The notes: a model not told the origin generated them from the sequence alone. Shown: positions 13,646-28,174, numbered from the stretch's first letter. The stretch is DNA of 64,000 nt from Anaeromyces robustus (GCA_002104895.1 MCFG01000045.1:1-64000); one strand, 5' to 3'. Numbers and translations are program-made.

Positions 13646-16481
13646 ATGATGGCATCTTTTTTTTCAATTGTAATTTTAAATATAATTTATAACTTCATAA
13701 ATACTTTTGTATATAGTAAAGAAATAAATGATTGTTCAAAATTAAAAAGTATGTTCAGTCATTATGATTGTATACAGCCTGAAGTTTTTTGCTTAACAGA
13801 TGATTGTCATTTTTGTAGTGAAATGAATAATACTAGAAGTCAATTAGAATTTGACAATAACGGAAATCTTATATCATTGTATATAATTAATTTTTATCAT
13901 TGTATATAATTAATTTTTTCAATAATTTAATAATTTTTAAAATAATTACTAAAGAAAATATAATTTTTTTTTATATGAATTAATTGTATATAAAGGTATA
14001 TAATTTCTTCATGTACTATGTATTTTGAAAATTTTCCAATTTTTACCGAACTAGAAGATTTGTAATATTTTAAAAATAATAAATATCATATAAAAATATT
14101 TTATATATAGATAATATTAAAAAAAATAATTAATAATATTTAATAATATTATTTATATATAGTGGATTGAATGTTTATAAAATAAAATATAATAATAAAT
14201 CAATTTTACCTAAGATACTATTTGAATATCCAAAATTAAAAAAATTGTATAAATATATTTAATATTTAATTATATAATTATATATTAAAGATTAAAATTT
14301 ATTATTAATATATAAAATTATATTATTGTTTAATATTTAATTATATAATTATATATTAAAGATTAAAATTTATTATTAATATATAAAATTATATTATTGT
14401 TTAATAGAGATATTCATGGAGAAATAGAGGATATACCAAAAGATATAAGTGATAATAATATAATTGAAAGAATGTAATATTTATATATATTTAATTATAA
14501 TTAATAATTATTTAATATAATTAAATGATTAAATTATATATATGCATATTCTTTTTATAGATCATTGTACAATAATATTCTTAAAACTTTTCCATATCAA
14601 CTAACGAAGCTAAAACATTTAGAATATCTGTAAATTTTGTATAATTATTATTATTATTAATGCTATTTATTTGATAATAATATATTTATTTAAATTTATA
14701 TATATGTATATATATTTTTAATAGTGATTTATCAATAAATAAGCTATCAGGTTCATTAAATAAAAATTTTGCAAATTTTCAAAGAATTAAAATAATGTAA
14801 ATATTATTTAAAAAAATAAAAATGTATAAAATATAATTGCATTTTATAATATTTTTAGTATTTATATATTTTTTTTTATTAATTTTAAAATATAAATATA
14901 TATATGTAAATAAATTAACATATAGAGATTTGGGATATAATGATTTAACAGGTGAATTAATTATACCAGAAACACTTGAATATATGTAAGAAAGAATATT
15001 TAAACTTTAAAAAATATTATTTAAAAGTAATTCTAATTAGAAATGATATATATAATTTTAATTAAAGAGATACTACTCGAAATAAATTTAATTCAATTTT
15101 ATATTTAAGTGATCATAGAAGTGTATTACAGGAATTGTAAGTGTATTATATCAATAATATATTATTAATTTAATTAATAATATTAATCATACAGTATTTT
15201 ATATTTAAATCCATATAGGAAGGTTAGCTATAATGATTTTGATGATAAAATTTTTGAAGACATTCAAGATTTTGAAATACTAACGAACCTGTAAAATATT
15301 CTAATTTTTTTAATTTTTGTTTTTTTTTTGTTTAATTCTTCTTCTTCTTCTTAGAATTATTAATATTTATATAAATATATTTTTAACTGTTACATTATAT
15401 TATTTAATACTTAAAAATATAGTGATTTATCAAATAATATGAAAATTACAAAAGTTCCCTCAACTATTAGCAGTTCTTCTTTTTTAGAAAGTTTGTAAGA
15501 AATATATACAATTAAATAATTTAAAATTTTTATTAAAAAAACAAACAAACAAAACGAAAAGAAATAAAATATAACGAAAAAAAAAAAAAAAAAAAAAGAA
15601 TCATAAGTATATTAATTTTATTGTTCTTTTATTATTAAATATTAAAATAGTAATATATCTAATTGTAATGTTAAAGAAATATCCAGCAATATTTTTAAAT
15701 TACAAAAACTAAATGTATTGTAAGCATATTTATTTTATTTATATTATTTTTTCTTACTTATGTTATTAAACTATATTTATTATTATTATTTTTTTACTTA
15801 TGTTATTATTATTAAAATATATTTATTTTAATAATTATTATTTATTAACATCTTTATTATTATTATAAAAGTTCTATAAATAATAATACAAATTTAAATA
15901 TAAGTATTATAAATTTTAAAAGTAACTATGTTTATTGTGAGATTGATGATATTAATGTTTTATGTTATGAAACTGAAAGTTGTGAGAATGTGAAAATTGA
16001 AAAATATAAAAACTGTACAAAAGAAGAAATAAATAATGTTATTAAATCTCAAACTCCAGACATAATAAAACCTAAAAAGGAAGAAAAAGAGAAACAATTC
16101 AAAAATAACAATATTTTTTTACACAATAACATAAATTTAATAATTTTTTTAAGCATTTTTCTTATATTAATATTAATAATTATATCAATAAATTATATAT
16201 TTAATAAAAAAAGAAATAATAATGATATCATTATTACCAGAATTGAAACTAAAAGATTATCATCAAATAATAACATTAATAAAAATTATGAAAACCTATC
16301 CAATCAAAATAACAATAATCATTTTTCAACTGATAATCAAACAAAATCAAATAATAAATATAATGATTCTAATACTTCAATTACTTCTTTAAATATAAAT
16401 CAACATCAACATTTACCAAGATATAGTGACTTAATAGATGATGATCATATAGGATTAATACAACGTAATAATTACAAATAA
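13646..16481 (+). CDS. LRR receptor-like membrane protein, array copy 2
   Basis: Same exon plan as copy 1, read exon by exon: signal peptide and cap (here CIQPEVFCLTDDCHFC), one-LRR exons with phase-2 introns, membrane helix and Asn-rich tail ending in PRYSDL...QRNNYK. Differences from copy 1 cluster in the cap after the first cysteine pair and at repeat positions likely to be exposed; the tail is almost identical. The intron before the fourth exon has a tandem duplication of about 75 bp (roughly 14240-14400) with no effect on coding. No break was seen. Confidence 0.74.
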
Positions 16482-16639
16482 AAATAAAATTTTTCCAAAT
16501 AAAATATTATTTATTTATTTATTATAAAAATATTGTAATATTTATACAATTAATAATTATAATTAATTATGATAATTAATAATAATAATTTGAAATATAT
16601 GTATTTAAAATAGAATTTGTGAAAAATTAGATTAGATTA

Positions 16640-16830
16640 GATAATAAATAACAAATAATAAATAACAAATAACAAATATAGAATGTAGTATATAAAATAT
16701 AAAATATAGAATATAAAATATAGAATATAAAATATAGAATATAAAATATAGAATATAGAATATAGAATATAGAATATAAAATATAGAATATAGAATATAG
16801 AATATAGAATATAAAATATAAAATATAATT
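16640..16830. repeat. TATAGAATA minisatellite after LRR copy 2
   Basis: About 150 bp of TATAGAATA and TATAAAATA units preceded by AACAAAT-type units, in the same position relative to the gene as after copies 1, 3 and 4. Confidence 0.9.
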
Positions 16831-18800
16831 ATAAAGTAAAATTGCGATAAATAAAATGTTATAATTTATATAAATAATAAAATGTTTAAATAAAAGAACG
16901 TAATTTTTATCTTTATTTTTTTTAAAAAAATATAACTATAGGTAAAAAATATAAAATATAATATTTAAAATAGAATATAAAATAGAATCTATAAATAGAA
17001 TTATTTAAATAATAAAATGATTGAAATAAAGAAAATTAATAATTTTTATTTCTTCTCTTTTTTATTTTATAAATATTTTTATATATTATATTTATTGTTT
17101 TATTATATTATTTAATACAAAAAAAATAAAAACATAATATTATCTTATATATTAATGTTTATGGAATTTGTTGATCGTGATTTTTAAGTATAATTCATAC
17201 ATTCAAATATAATCAATGTATATATATATATATATAATTTTATTTTTATTTTATTTTTTTTTTATTTGGTAGATTATATTTACTTATTTATTTTATATAT
17301 TATAAAATTAAAATAAATACCTCTATACTTAAAATTAACGAATATTGATATTAAATAAGTACATATAATAAAATTTAAAAAATAATTATAATAAATTTAA
17401 ATATAAACTTAAAAAAATCATTTAATATATGATTCAAAAAAATTTCAATTAATTCTATTATTATATTTAATTTTTATTTATCATATTTTTTTTTTTTAAG
17501 TTTATTTTATTATGATTTTTATTAAATAAATTTTTTTTTTTATTTATTTTCATTTTTATTTGTTTTTTTATTCTTTTTTAAACTAAAAGAAAGGAATACA
17601 CTTTAATGTTTTTATTAATTATAAATAATTATTAATTCATTTAGATATAGTATCATTTAGATATAGTATAAAAAAAAATAAATTAAAAATTAAAAGAAAA
17701 TTCAATCTAAAAAATCTATTATATATATATAATATAAAGAATGATATAATAAATTTCTGAAATTATAATAGTTTCAATATAGGGTACTATTCAGATTTCA
17801 CTCCTTTTCAAATGGTAAAATATTATAAAACAAAGAAGTAACATCTGAATTAATGATAGTGTGGTGTCTACTTCCGAAGAACCTGAGGGTGAAATAATAT
17901 CAAAATTTAAGATATTACTATTAATATGTCTTATCAATTTAACGTTTGTCGCTCTTGATCTTAAAGTTATGGTATTATACCGTTCAAATAACAACTTCAA
18001 AAAGCTGCATAATATTGGTATTATTTTTATTAAAAAATCAGTCAAATCCACAAGATATGGAACAGAAAGTTCTTTTGAACTTTTGTAAGATCGTTTAATT
18101 AATTATTTCTATTTCCCTTTATCGAAATGCAGCTCTTCCAAAGCTAAAACTCCATTAAAAAAGAATAGATTAATTTTATGTTTTATATCTTTTTTATATT
18201 CTATCTTAGAGTATATATTACATAAGAATTGTTTCTTTAATTTTGTCTTCAAAAAAAGATGAAGAGGTCATTGAATAAATTTAGTAAATTACATTTAATT
18301 AGAGAGAAAAAAGGATGGCCAACAAGGGAAATAAAAAAGGCATTCTCTTAAAAGTTATTTTCGAGTTATAAACTATAATTAAAAATTTTTTGGTTTATAA
18401 ATCATATTTTATATAAATCATACTTTAAATATATATTAATAGGATTTTAATTCATTTATGTCTTATATTATATATAATACAATGAATTATAATAATAATA
18501 AAAAATCATAATTATTAATTGAATAAGAATCTTAATTATTTATATAAATAATGTTACACAAATAAATTAATAAATTGTTTTTTTAAATTTTTTATTTAAA
18601 AAAAATTGTTAAAATTTTTTAAAAAAAAATTATTATTTTTATTATCATTATACAAATAATTATAGTTTTATAAATATTAATAATTTTTTAAAATTGAAAT
18701 AAATATATCTATTAATTTTTTATCGATATATTTTAATTATGTAATATATACCAATATTGATTTCAGTTACTTTATATTATATTATTTTTAGTAAATTACA
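16831..18800. other. Spacer between LRR copies 2 and 3
   Basis: No gene. 17100-17760 aligns by eye with 22700-23225 and, in its right part, with 36258-36770. 17760-18372 is a whole copy of the shared repeat, listed separately. The remainder is homopolymer-rich. Confidence 0.6.
17760..18372. repeat. Shared ~0.6 kb repeat, copy R1
   Basis: Higher-complexity DNA than its surroundings, present at about 17760-18372, 23225-23832 and 36770-37378, with its 3' end alone at 12918-13030. Each copy contains a plus-strand reading with GIIFIKKSVK and an overlapping minus-strand reading with SRATNVKLIRH, 70-90 codons long. Neither matches a family I know, and both being open may only reflect recent copying. 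No terminal inverted repeats, tRNA-like boxes or target duplications were recognised. It could be an old mobile-element fragment or a piece of a decayed gene carried with the duplicated spacer. Confidence 0.7.
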
Positions 18801-21599
18801 ATGATGGCATCTTTTTTTTCAATTGTAATTTTAAATATAATTTATAACTTCATAAATACTTTTGTATATAGTAAAGAAATAAATGATTGTTCAAAATTAA
18901 AAAGTATGTTCAGTCATTATGATTGTATAAAGGGTGAAGCTTTTTGCTTAACAGATGATTGTCTTTTATGTGGTGATATGATTAATAATAATAGTGAATT
19001 AATCTTTGACAATAACGGAAATCTAATATCATTGTATATAATTAATTTTTTTTAATAATTTAATAATTTAATAATTTTTAAAATAATTATTAAAGAAAAT
19101 ATAATTTTTTTTATATGAATTAATTATATATAAAGGTATTTCATTTCTTCATGTACTATGTATTTTGAAAATTTTCCAATTTTTACTGAACTAGAAGATT
19201 TGTAATATTTTAAAAATAATAATTATCATATAAAAATATTTTATATATAGATAATTTTAATAATAATAATTAACAATATATAATAATATTATTTATATAT
19301 AGTGTATTGGAAGTTAATGGAATAAAATATTATAATAAATCAATTATACCAAAGATTCTATTTGAATATCCAAAATTAAAAGAATTGTATATATATATTT
19401 AATATTTAATTATATAATTATATATTAAAGATTAAAATTTATTATTAATATAAAAAATTATATTATTTGTTAATAGAAGGATTTATGGAAATATAGAGGA
19501 TATACCTAAAGATATAAGTGATAATAATATAATTGAAAGCATGTAATATTTATGTATATTTAATTATAATTAATAATTATTTAATATAATTAAAAAATTA
19601 AATTATATATATGTATATTCTTTTTATAGATCGTTGTCCAGTAATGTTCTTAAAACTTTTCCATATCAACTAACGAAGCTAAAACATTTAGAATATCTGT
19701 AAATTTTGTATTATTATTATTGTTATTAATGTTATTTATTTGATAATAATATATCTATTTAAATTTATATATATATTTAATAGTGATTTATCTTTAAATG
19801 AGCTATCAGGTTCATTAAATAAAAATTTTGTAAATTTTCAAAGAATTAAACGAATGTAAATATTATTTAATACATTTTTATTTAATACATTTTTATTTTT
19901 TTTTTTCTTATTTTAAAAAAATAAAAATGTATTAAATATAATTGCATTTTATAATATTTTTAGTATTTATATATTTTTTTTTATTAATTTTAAAATATAA
20001 ATATATATATGTAAATAAATTAACATATAGAGATTTGGGATATAATAATTTAACAGGTGAATTAATTATACCAGAAACGCTTGAACATATGTAAGAAAGA
20101 ATATTTAAACTTAAAAAAATGTTATTTAAAAGTAATTCTAATTATAAATGATATATATAATTTTAATTAAAGAGATGCTACTCAAAATAAATTTAATTCA
20201 ATTTTATATTTAAGTGATCATAGAAGTGTATTACAGGAATTGTAAGTATATTATATCAATAATATATTATTAATTTAATTAATAATATTAATCATACAGT
20301 ATTTTATATTTAAATCCATATAGGACGGTTAGAAATAATGATTTTGATGATAAAGTTTTTGAAGATATTCAAGATTTTGAAATACTAACGAACCTGTAAA
20401 ATATTCTAATTTTTTTAATTTTTGTTTTTTTTTTTTTTTTTTTTTGTTTTTTTTTTTACTTCTTCTTCTTCTTCTTCTTCTTAGAATTATTAATATTTGT
20501 ATAAATATATTTTTAACTGTTACATTATATTATTTAATACTTAAAAATATAGTGATTTATCAAATAATATGAAAATTACAAAAGTTCCCTCAACTATTAG
20601 CAGTTCTTCTTTTTTAGAAAGTTTGTAAGAAATATATACAATTGAATAATTTAAAGTTTTTATTAAACAAATAAAACAAAAAGAAATAAAATATAACGAA
20701 AAAAAAAAAAAAAAAAGAGAATCATAAATATATTAATTTAATTATTCTTTTATTATTAAATATTAAAATAGTGATATATCTAATTGTAATGTTAAAGAAA
20801 TATCCAGCAATATTTTTAAATTACAAAAACTAAAAGAATTGTAAGCATATTTATTTTATTTATATTATTTTTTCTTACTTATATTATTATTAAAATATAT
20901 TTATTATTATTATTTTTTTTTATTTATGTTATTAAAATATATTTCTTTTAATAATTATTATTTTATTAACATTTTTATTATTATAAAAGTTCTATAAGTA
21001 ATAATACAAATTTAAATATAAGTATTATAAATTTTAAAAATAAGTATGTTTATTGTGACATTGAAGATGTTAATGTTTTATGTTATGAAACTGGAAGTTG
21101 TAAGAATGTGAAAATTGAAGAATATAAAAACTGTACACAAGAAGAAATAAATAATGTTATTAAATCTCAAACTCCAGACATAATAAAACCTAAAAAAGAA
21201 GAAAAAGAGAAACAATTCAAAAATATCAATATTTTTTTAAACAATAACATAAATTTAATAATTTTTTTAAGCATTTTTCTTATATTAATATTAATAATTA
21301 TATCAATAAATTATATATGTAATAAAAAAAGAAATAATAATGATATCATCATTACCAGAATTGAAACTAAAAGATTAACATCAAATAATAACATTAATAA
21401 AAATTATGAAAACCTATCAAATCAAAATAACAATAATAATTTTTCAACTTATAATCAAACAAAATCAAATAATAAATATAATAATTCTAATACTTCAGTT
21501 ACTTCTTTAAATATAAATCAACATCAACATTTACAAAGATATAGTGACTTAATAGATGATGATCATATAGGATTAATACAACGTAATAATTACAAATAA
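18801..21599 (+). CDS. LRR receptor-like membrane protein, array copy 3
   Basis: Complete by eye; the exon sequences read, in order, cap (CIKGEAFCLTDDCLLC), MYFENFPIFTELEDL, LEVNGIKYYNKSIIPKILF, IPKDISDNNIIESM, NVLKTFPYQLTKLKHLEYL, LSLNELSGSLNKNFVNFQ, LGYNNLTGELIIPETLEHI, FNSILYLSDHRSVLQEL, NDFDDKVFEDIQDFEILTNL, NMKITKVPSTISSSSFLESL and CNVKEISSNIFKLQKLKEL, then the last exon with membrane helix and tail. Each middle exon is one LRR with phase-2 borders. The tail has LQRY where copies 1, 2 and 4 have LPRY, so the possible L/PPxY motif is lost here. The intron after the third LRR-type exon group is extended by A/T expansion. Orientation and spacing match tandem duplication. Confidence 0.75.
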
Positions 21600-21769
21600 A
21601 AATAAAATTTTCAAAATAAAATATTATTTATTTATTTATTTATTTATTTATTACAAATTTACTGTAATATTTATAAAATTAATAATTATAATTAATTATG
21701 ATAATTAATAATAATAATTTGAAAATAAAATAGAATTTGTGAAAATTTAAATTAGATTAGATAATAAGT

Positions 21770-22005
21770 AACAAATAATAAATAACAAATAATAAATAAC
21801 AAATATAAAATATAGAATATAGAATATAGAATATAGAATATAGAATATAGAATATAGAATATAGAATATAGAATATAGAATATAGAATATAGAATATAGA
21901 TTATAGAATATAGAATATAGAATATAGAATATAGAATATAGAATATAGAATATAAAATATAGAAAATAAAATATAGAATATAGAGTATAGAGTATAAAAT
22001 ATAAT
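21770..22005. repeat. TATAGAATA minisatellite after LRR copy 3 (longest)
   Basis: About 200 bp of almost perfect 9-bp TATAGAATA units, more homogeneous than the related arrays at 12585, 16640 and 27430, which mix TATAGAATA with TATAAAATA. This suggests recent expansion here. Confidence 0.92.
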
Positions 22006-24446
22006 TATTAAGTAGAATTGCGATAAATAAAAGAAAGTAATTTTTATCTTTATCTTTTTTATTAAATATAAAAAAAATTTTTTATTTTACTTTATAATAA
22101 TAATATATATTTATTTTAAATATTCTGTTTTCTAGATTTTTACATTATACATTAATATATATATATATATATTTGGTTTTTTATTTTGGTTTTCTTTTTT
22201 TTACTTTATCTATTATAATACCTTACGCATTTTATATTAGTTTCAATTATTATTATAATATTAATAATCATAATTAATTAATTTTTGAAATATTAGACAA
22301 AAAATTATATATATAAAATAATATGAAATAAAAAATAAAAAATTTAAAAAATAAAATATAAAATAGCAATAAATAAAATTATTTAAATAATAAAATGATT
22401 GAAATAAAAGAAAATTAAAAATTTTTTATTTCTTCTCTTTTTTATTTTTTATTTTTATTTTTTGTTTTTTATTTTTACTTTTATTTATTTATTTATTTAT
22501 TTATTTATTTTTTTTTTTTTTTTAATTTTAATAATATTATTTATTTATTTTATTTATTACAGTGGAGGTATAAATATAAGTAAATTAATAAATATATATT
22601 AATTTATATTATGATGAATAATAAAATATAGTTAATAGATAAGTAATAAATAATTATAAATTATGTTTAATATATGTATATTTATATATTATATTTATTA
22701 TTTTATTATTTAATACGAAAAAATAAATAAAAACATATTATCTTATATATTAATGTTTATAAGTATGGAATTTGTTGATTGTAATTTTTAAGTATAATTC
22801 ATACATTCAAATATATATTTTTATTCATATTTTTTATTTTTTTTTAACTAGTTGATTATATTTACTTAATTAATATCAATATTCGTAAATTTTAAATATG
22901 GAGGTATTTATTTTAATTTTATAATTTATAAAATAATAAGTACATATTATAAAATTTAATAAAAATCATTATAAAATTAACTTAAAAAAAAAAATATGTT
23001 AAATAAAAATATCATATATTAAATGATTTTTTTATTTTCTTTTTTTTTTTTATTTATTCTTATTTAAATTAAAAGAAGATAATACACTTTCATATTTTTA
23101 TTAATTATAAATAATTATTAATTCATTTAGATATAATATAAAAAAAAAATAAAAATTAAAAATTCAATCTAAAAAATCTAAAATATATATATAATATAAA
23201 AAAAAAATATAATAAATTTTTGAAATTATAATAGTTTTAGTATAGGGTACTATTCAAATTTCACTCCTTTCTAAATGGTAAAATATTATAAAACAAAGAA
23301 GTAACATCTGAATTAAAGATAGTATGGTATCTACTTCTGAAGAACCTGAGGGTGAAATAATATCACGATTTAAGATATTACTATTATTATGTCTTATCAA
23401 TTTGACGTTTGTCGCTCTTGATCTTAAAGGTATGGATTTATACCGTTCAAATAACAATTTCAAAAAGCTGCATAATATTGGTATTATTTTTATTAAAAAA
23501 TCAGTCAAACACAAGGTATGGAACAGAAAGTTCCTTTGAACTTTTGTAAGATCGTTTAATTAATTATTTCTATTTCCCTTTATCGAAATGCAGCTCTTCC
23601 AAAGCTAAAACTCCATCAAAAAAGAATAGATAAATTTTATGGTTTATATCTTTTTCATATTCTATCTTAGAGTATGTGTATTACATAAGGATTATTTCTT
23701 TAATTTTGTCTTCAAAAAAGATGAAGAGGTCATTGATAAAATTTAGTGAATAACATCTAATTAGAGAGAAAAAAGGATTGCCAACAAGGGCAATAAAAAA
23801 GGTATTCTCTTAAAAGTTATTTTTGAGTTATATATATATATATACTATAATAAAAAATTTTTTGGTTTATATATCATATTTTATATAAATAAAATATATA
23901 GTGAAATTCCTTTTTATTTCCTATAAAATTATTACATAAAGTACTATAAAAAGAATTAATCTTAACATGAAACTTATTAGAATACATTTAAATATAATAA
24001 ATTTATTAATTTGAACCTTAAACTGATTATATCATATTTTATATAAATCATACTTTAAATATATATTAATAGGATTTTAATTCATTTATTTCTTATATTA
24101 CATATAATACAATGAATTATAATAATAATAAAAAATCATAATTATTAATTGAATAAAAATCTTAATTATTTATATAAATAATGTTACACAAATAAATTAA
24201 TAAATTGTTTTTTTAAATTTTTTATTTAAAAAAGATTGTAAAAATTTTTTAAAAAAATATAATTATTTTTATTATCATTTTACAAATAATAATAGTTTTA
24301 TAAATAAAATATTTATTATTAATAATTTTTTAAAATTGAAATAAATATATATATCTATTATTTTTTTTTCTATATATTTTAATTATGTAACATATACCGA
24401 TATTGATTTTAGTTACTTTATGTAATATCATTTTCGGTAAATTACA
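22006..24446. other. Spacer between LRR copies 3 and 4
   Basis: No gene. The segment 22560-22810 is the spacer stretch replaced by the ~8.1 kb block in the next spacer. 23225-23832 is repeat copy R2. The conserved LRR 5' flank runs from about 23880. Confidence 0.6.
23225..23832. repeat. Shared ~0.6 kb repeat, copy R2
   Basis: Closest to copy R3 (36770-37378): both read GEIISRFKILLLLCLINLT where R1 has a lysine and an isoleucine variant. Same position in the spacer, about 0.6-1.2 kb before an LRR gene start. Confidence 0.75.
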
Positions 24447-27256
24447 ATGATGGCATCTTTTTTTTCAATTGTAATTTTAAATATAATTTATAACTTCATA
24501 AATACTTTTGTATATAGTAAAGAAATAAATGATTGTTCAAAATTAAAAAGTATGTTCAGTCATTATGATTGTATAAAGGAAGAATCTTTTTGCTTAACAG
24601 ATGATTGTCATTTATGTGGTGATATGATTAATAATAAAAGTGAATTAATCTTTGACAATAACGGAAATCTAATATCATTGTATATAATTATTTTTTTTAA
24701 TAATTTAATAATTTAATAATTTTTAAAATAATTATTAAAGAAAATATAATTTTTTTTATATGAATTAATTATATATAAAGGTATTTCATTTCTTCATGTA
24801 TTATGAATTTTGAAAATTTTCCTATTTTTACCGAACTAGAATATTTGTAATATTTGAAAAATAATAATTATCATATAAAAATATTTTATATATAGATAAT
24901 ATTAAAAATAATAATTAACAATATATAATAATATTATTTATATATAGTGGATTGTCTGTTTATATAATAAAATATAATAATAAATCAATTTTACCAAAGA
25001 TACTATTTGAATATCCAAAATTAAAAGAATTGTATATATATATATATTTAATATTTAATTATATATGAAAGATAGAAATATATTATTAATATATAAATTT
25101 ATATTATTGGTTAATAGATATATTAGTGGAAATATAGAGGATATACCTAAAGATATAAGTGATAATAATATAATTGAAAAAATGTAATATTTATATTTAT
25201 TTAATTATAATTAATAATTATATAATATAATTAAATAATTAAATTATATATATGTATATTCTTTTTATAGATCATTGTTCAGTAATATTCTTAAAACTTT
25301 TCCATATCAACTAACGAAGTTAAAACATTTAGAACATCTGTAAATTTTGTATTATTATTGTTATTAATGCTATTTATTTGATAATAATAATATATTTATT
25401 TAAATTTATATATATATTTTTTTAATAGTGATTTATCAATGAATAAGCTATCAGGTTCATTAAGTAAAAATTTTGCAAATTTTCAAAGAATTAAAGAAAT
25501 GTAAATATTATTTAAAAAGATAAAAATGTATTAAATATAATTGCATTTTATAATATTTTTAGTATTTTTTTTTTATTATTATTAATTTTAAAATATAAAT
25601 ACATATGTAAATAAATTATCATATAGAAATTTGAGATATAATAATTTAAAAGGTGAATTAATTATACCAGAAACGCTTGAACATATGTAAGAAAGAATAT
25701 TTAAACTTTAGAAAAAATAATTAAAAATTAATACTAATTATAAATGATATATATAATTTTAATTAAAGAGATGTTAATGGAAATGAATTTAATTCAATTT
25801 TATATTTAAGTGATCATAGAAGTGTATTACAGGAATTGTAAGTATACTATATTAATAATATATTATTAATTTAGTTAATAATATTAATCATACAATATTT
25901 TATATTTAAATCCATATAGGATGGTTAGCAATAATGATTTTGATGATAAAATTTTTGAAGATATTCAGGATTTTGAAATACTAACGAACCTGTAAAATAT
26001 TCTAATTTTTTTAATATTCTTTTTTTTTTTTACTTCTTCTTCTTCTTAGAATTATTAATATTTGTATAAATATATTTTTAACTGTTAAATTATATTATCT
26101 ATTACTAAAAAATATAGTGATTTATCATATAATATGAGAATTACAAAAGTTCCATCAACTATTAGCAGTTCTTCTTTTTTAGAAAGTTTGTAAGAAATAT
26201 ATAAAATTAAATAATTTAAAATTTTTATTAAAAAAACAAACAAACAAAACAAAAAGAAATAAAATATAACAAAAAAAAAAAAAAGAATCATAAATATATT
26301 AATTTAATTATTCTTTTATTATTAAATATTAAAATAGTGATATATCTTATTGTAATGTTAAAGAAATATCCAGCAATATCTTTAAATTACAAAAACTAAA
26401 AGTATTGTAAGTATATTTATATTATTTATACTTTTTTTTTCTTACTTATGTTATTATTAAACTATATTTATTATTATTATTATTTTTACTTATGTTATTA
26501 TTATAAAAATATATTTATAATTATTATTTTTACTTATGTTATTATTTTTAAAATTTATTTATTATTTTTTTTATTACTTATGTTATTAAAATATATTTAC
26601 TTTAATAATTATTGTTTTATTAACATCTTTATTATTATTATAAAAGTTCTATAAGTAATAATACAAATTTAAATATAAGTATTATAAATTTTAAAAATAA
26701 GTATGTTCAGTGTGACATTGAAGATGTTAATGTTTTATGTTATGAAACTGGAAGTTGTATGAATGTGGAAACTGAAAAATATAAAAACTGTACACAAGAA
26801 GAGATAAATAATGTTATTAAATCTCAAACTCCAGACATAATAAAACCTAAAAAGGAAGAAAAAGAGAAACAATTCAAAAATAACAATAATTTTTTAAACA
26901 ATAACATAAATTTAATAATTTTTTTAAGCATTTTTCTTATATTAATATTAATAACTATATCAATAAATTATATATTTAATAAAAAAAGAAATAATAATGA
27001 TATCATTATTACCAGAATTGAAACTAAAAGATTAACATCAAATAATAACATTAATAAAAATTATGAAAACCTATCCAATCAAAATAACAATAATAATTTT
27101 TTAACTGATAATCAAACAAAATCAAATAATAAATATAATAATTCTAATACTTCAATTACTTCTTTAAATATAAATCAACATCAACATTTACCAAGATACA
27201 GTGACTTAATAGATGATGATCATATAGGATTAATACAACGTAATAATTACAAATAA
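24447..27256 (+). CDS. LRR receptor-like membrane protein, array copy 4
   Basis: Same exon plan as copies 1-3. The cap reads CIKEESFCLTDDCHLC; the second exon ends IFTELEYL; a repeat exon gives LRYNNLKGELIIPETLEHI, with Lys in place of the Thr of copy 3. The final exon starts near 26647 and encodes the end cap, the membrane helix and the tail with LPRY and the terminal QRNNYK. The intron before the last exon carries a short tandem triplication of TTACTTATGTTATTATT. No break was seen. It is the last complete gene before the interrupting block. Confidence 0.74.
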
Positions 27257-27283
27257 AAATAAAAATTTTCAAAATAAAATATT

Positions 27284-27315
<32 letters not shown>

Positions 27316-27429
27316 TTATAAATTTACTGTAATATTTATAAAATTAATAATTATTAATTATGATAATTAATAATAATAATTTGAAATATATGTATTTCAA
27401 ATAAAATTTATGAAAAATTAAATTAGATT

Positions 27430-27575
27430 AGATAATAAATAATAAATAATAAATAATAAATAATAAATAATAAATAACAAATAACAAATATAGTGTATAG
27501 AATATAGAATATAAAATATAGAATATAAAATATAGAATATAAAATATAAAATATAGAATATAGAATATAAAATAT
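27430..27575. repeat. AATAAATAAT and TATAGAATA minisatellite after LRR copy 4
   Basis: About 60 bp of AATAAATAAT-type units followed by about 80 bp of TATAGAATA/TATAAAATA units; the shortest of the four post-gene arrays. Confidence 0.85.
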
Positions 27576-28086
27576 AATTATTAAGTAGAATTGCGATAAA
27601 TAAAATTTGACAATTTATTTAAATAATAAAATATATAAATAAAAGAAAATAATTTTTATCTTTATCTTTTTTATTAAATATAACTATAGGTAAAAAAAAA
27701 AAAATTTTTATTTAACTTTATAATAATAATATTTATTTATTTTAAATATTCTGTTTTATAAATTTTTACTTTATCTATTATAATACCTTACGCATTTTAT
27801 ATTAGTTTCAGTTATTATTATAATATCAATAATCATAATTAATTAATTTTTGAAATATTAGATAAAATAAAAAATATAAAATAAAAAATAAAATATTTAA
27901 ATTATAAAATACATATAAAATAGAATCGATAAATAAAATTATTTAAATAATAAAATGATTGAAATAAAAGAAAATTAAGAATTTTTATTTCTTCTCTTTT
28001 TTATTTTTTATTTTTTATTTTTTATTTTTTATTTTTTATTTTTTGTTTTTTGTTTATTATTTTTATTTTTACTTTTATTTATTTAC

Positions 28087-28133
<47 letters not shown>

Positions 28134-28174
28134 TTTTTTAACTTTAATAATATTATTTATTTTTTTTATTGTTA
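27576..28174. other. Spacer 3' of LRR copy 4 up to the inserted block
   Basis: No gene. It aligns with 22020-22560 up to a TTTA microsatellite and the motif TTTAATAATATTATTTATTT. Similarity stops near 28175. Confidence 0.65.

Noticed and set aside
17791-18088. Calling the overlapping ORFs of the shared repeat as genes
   Set aside because: No start context, domain or neighbour logic; openness on both strands can result from recent copying.
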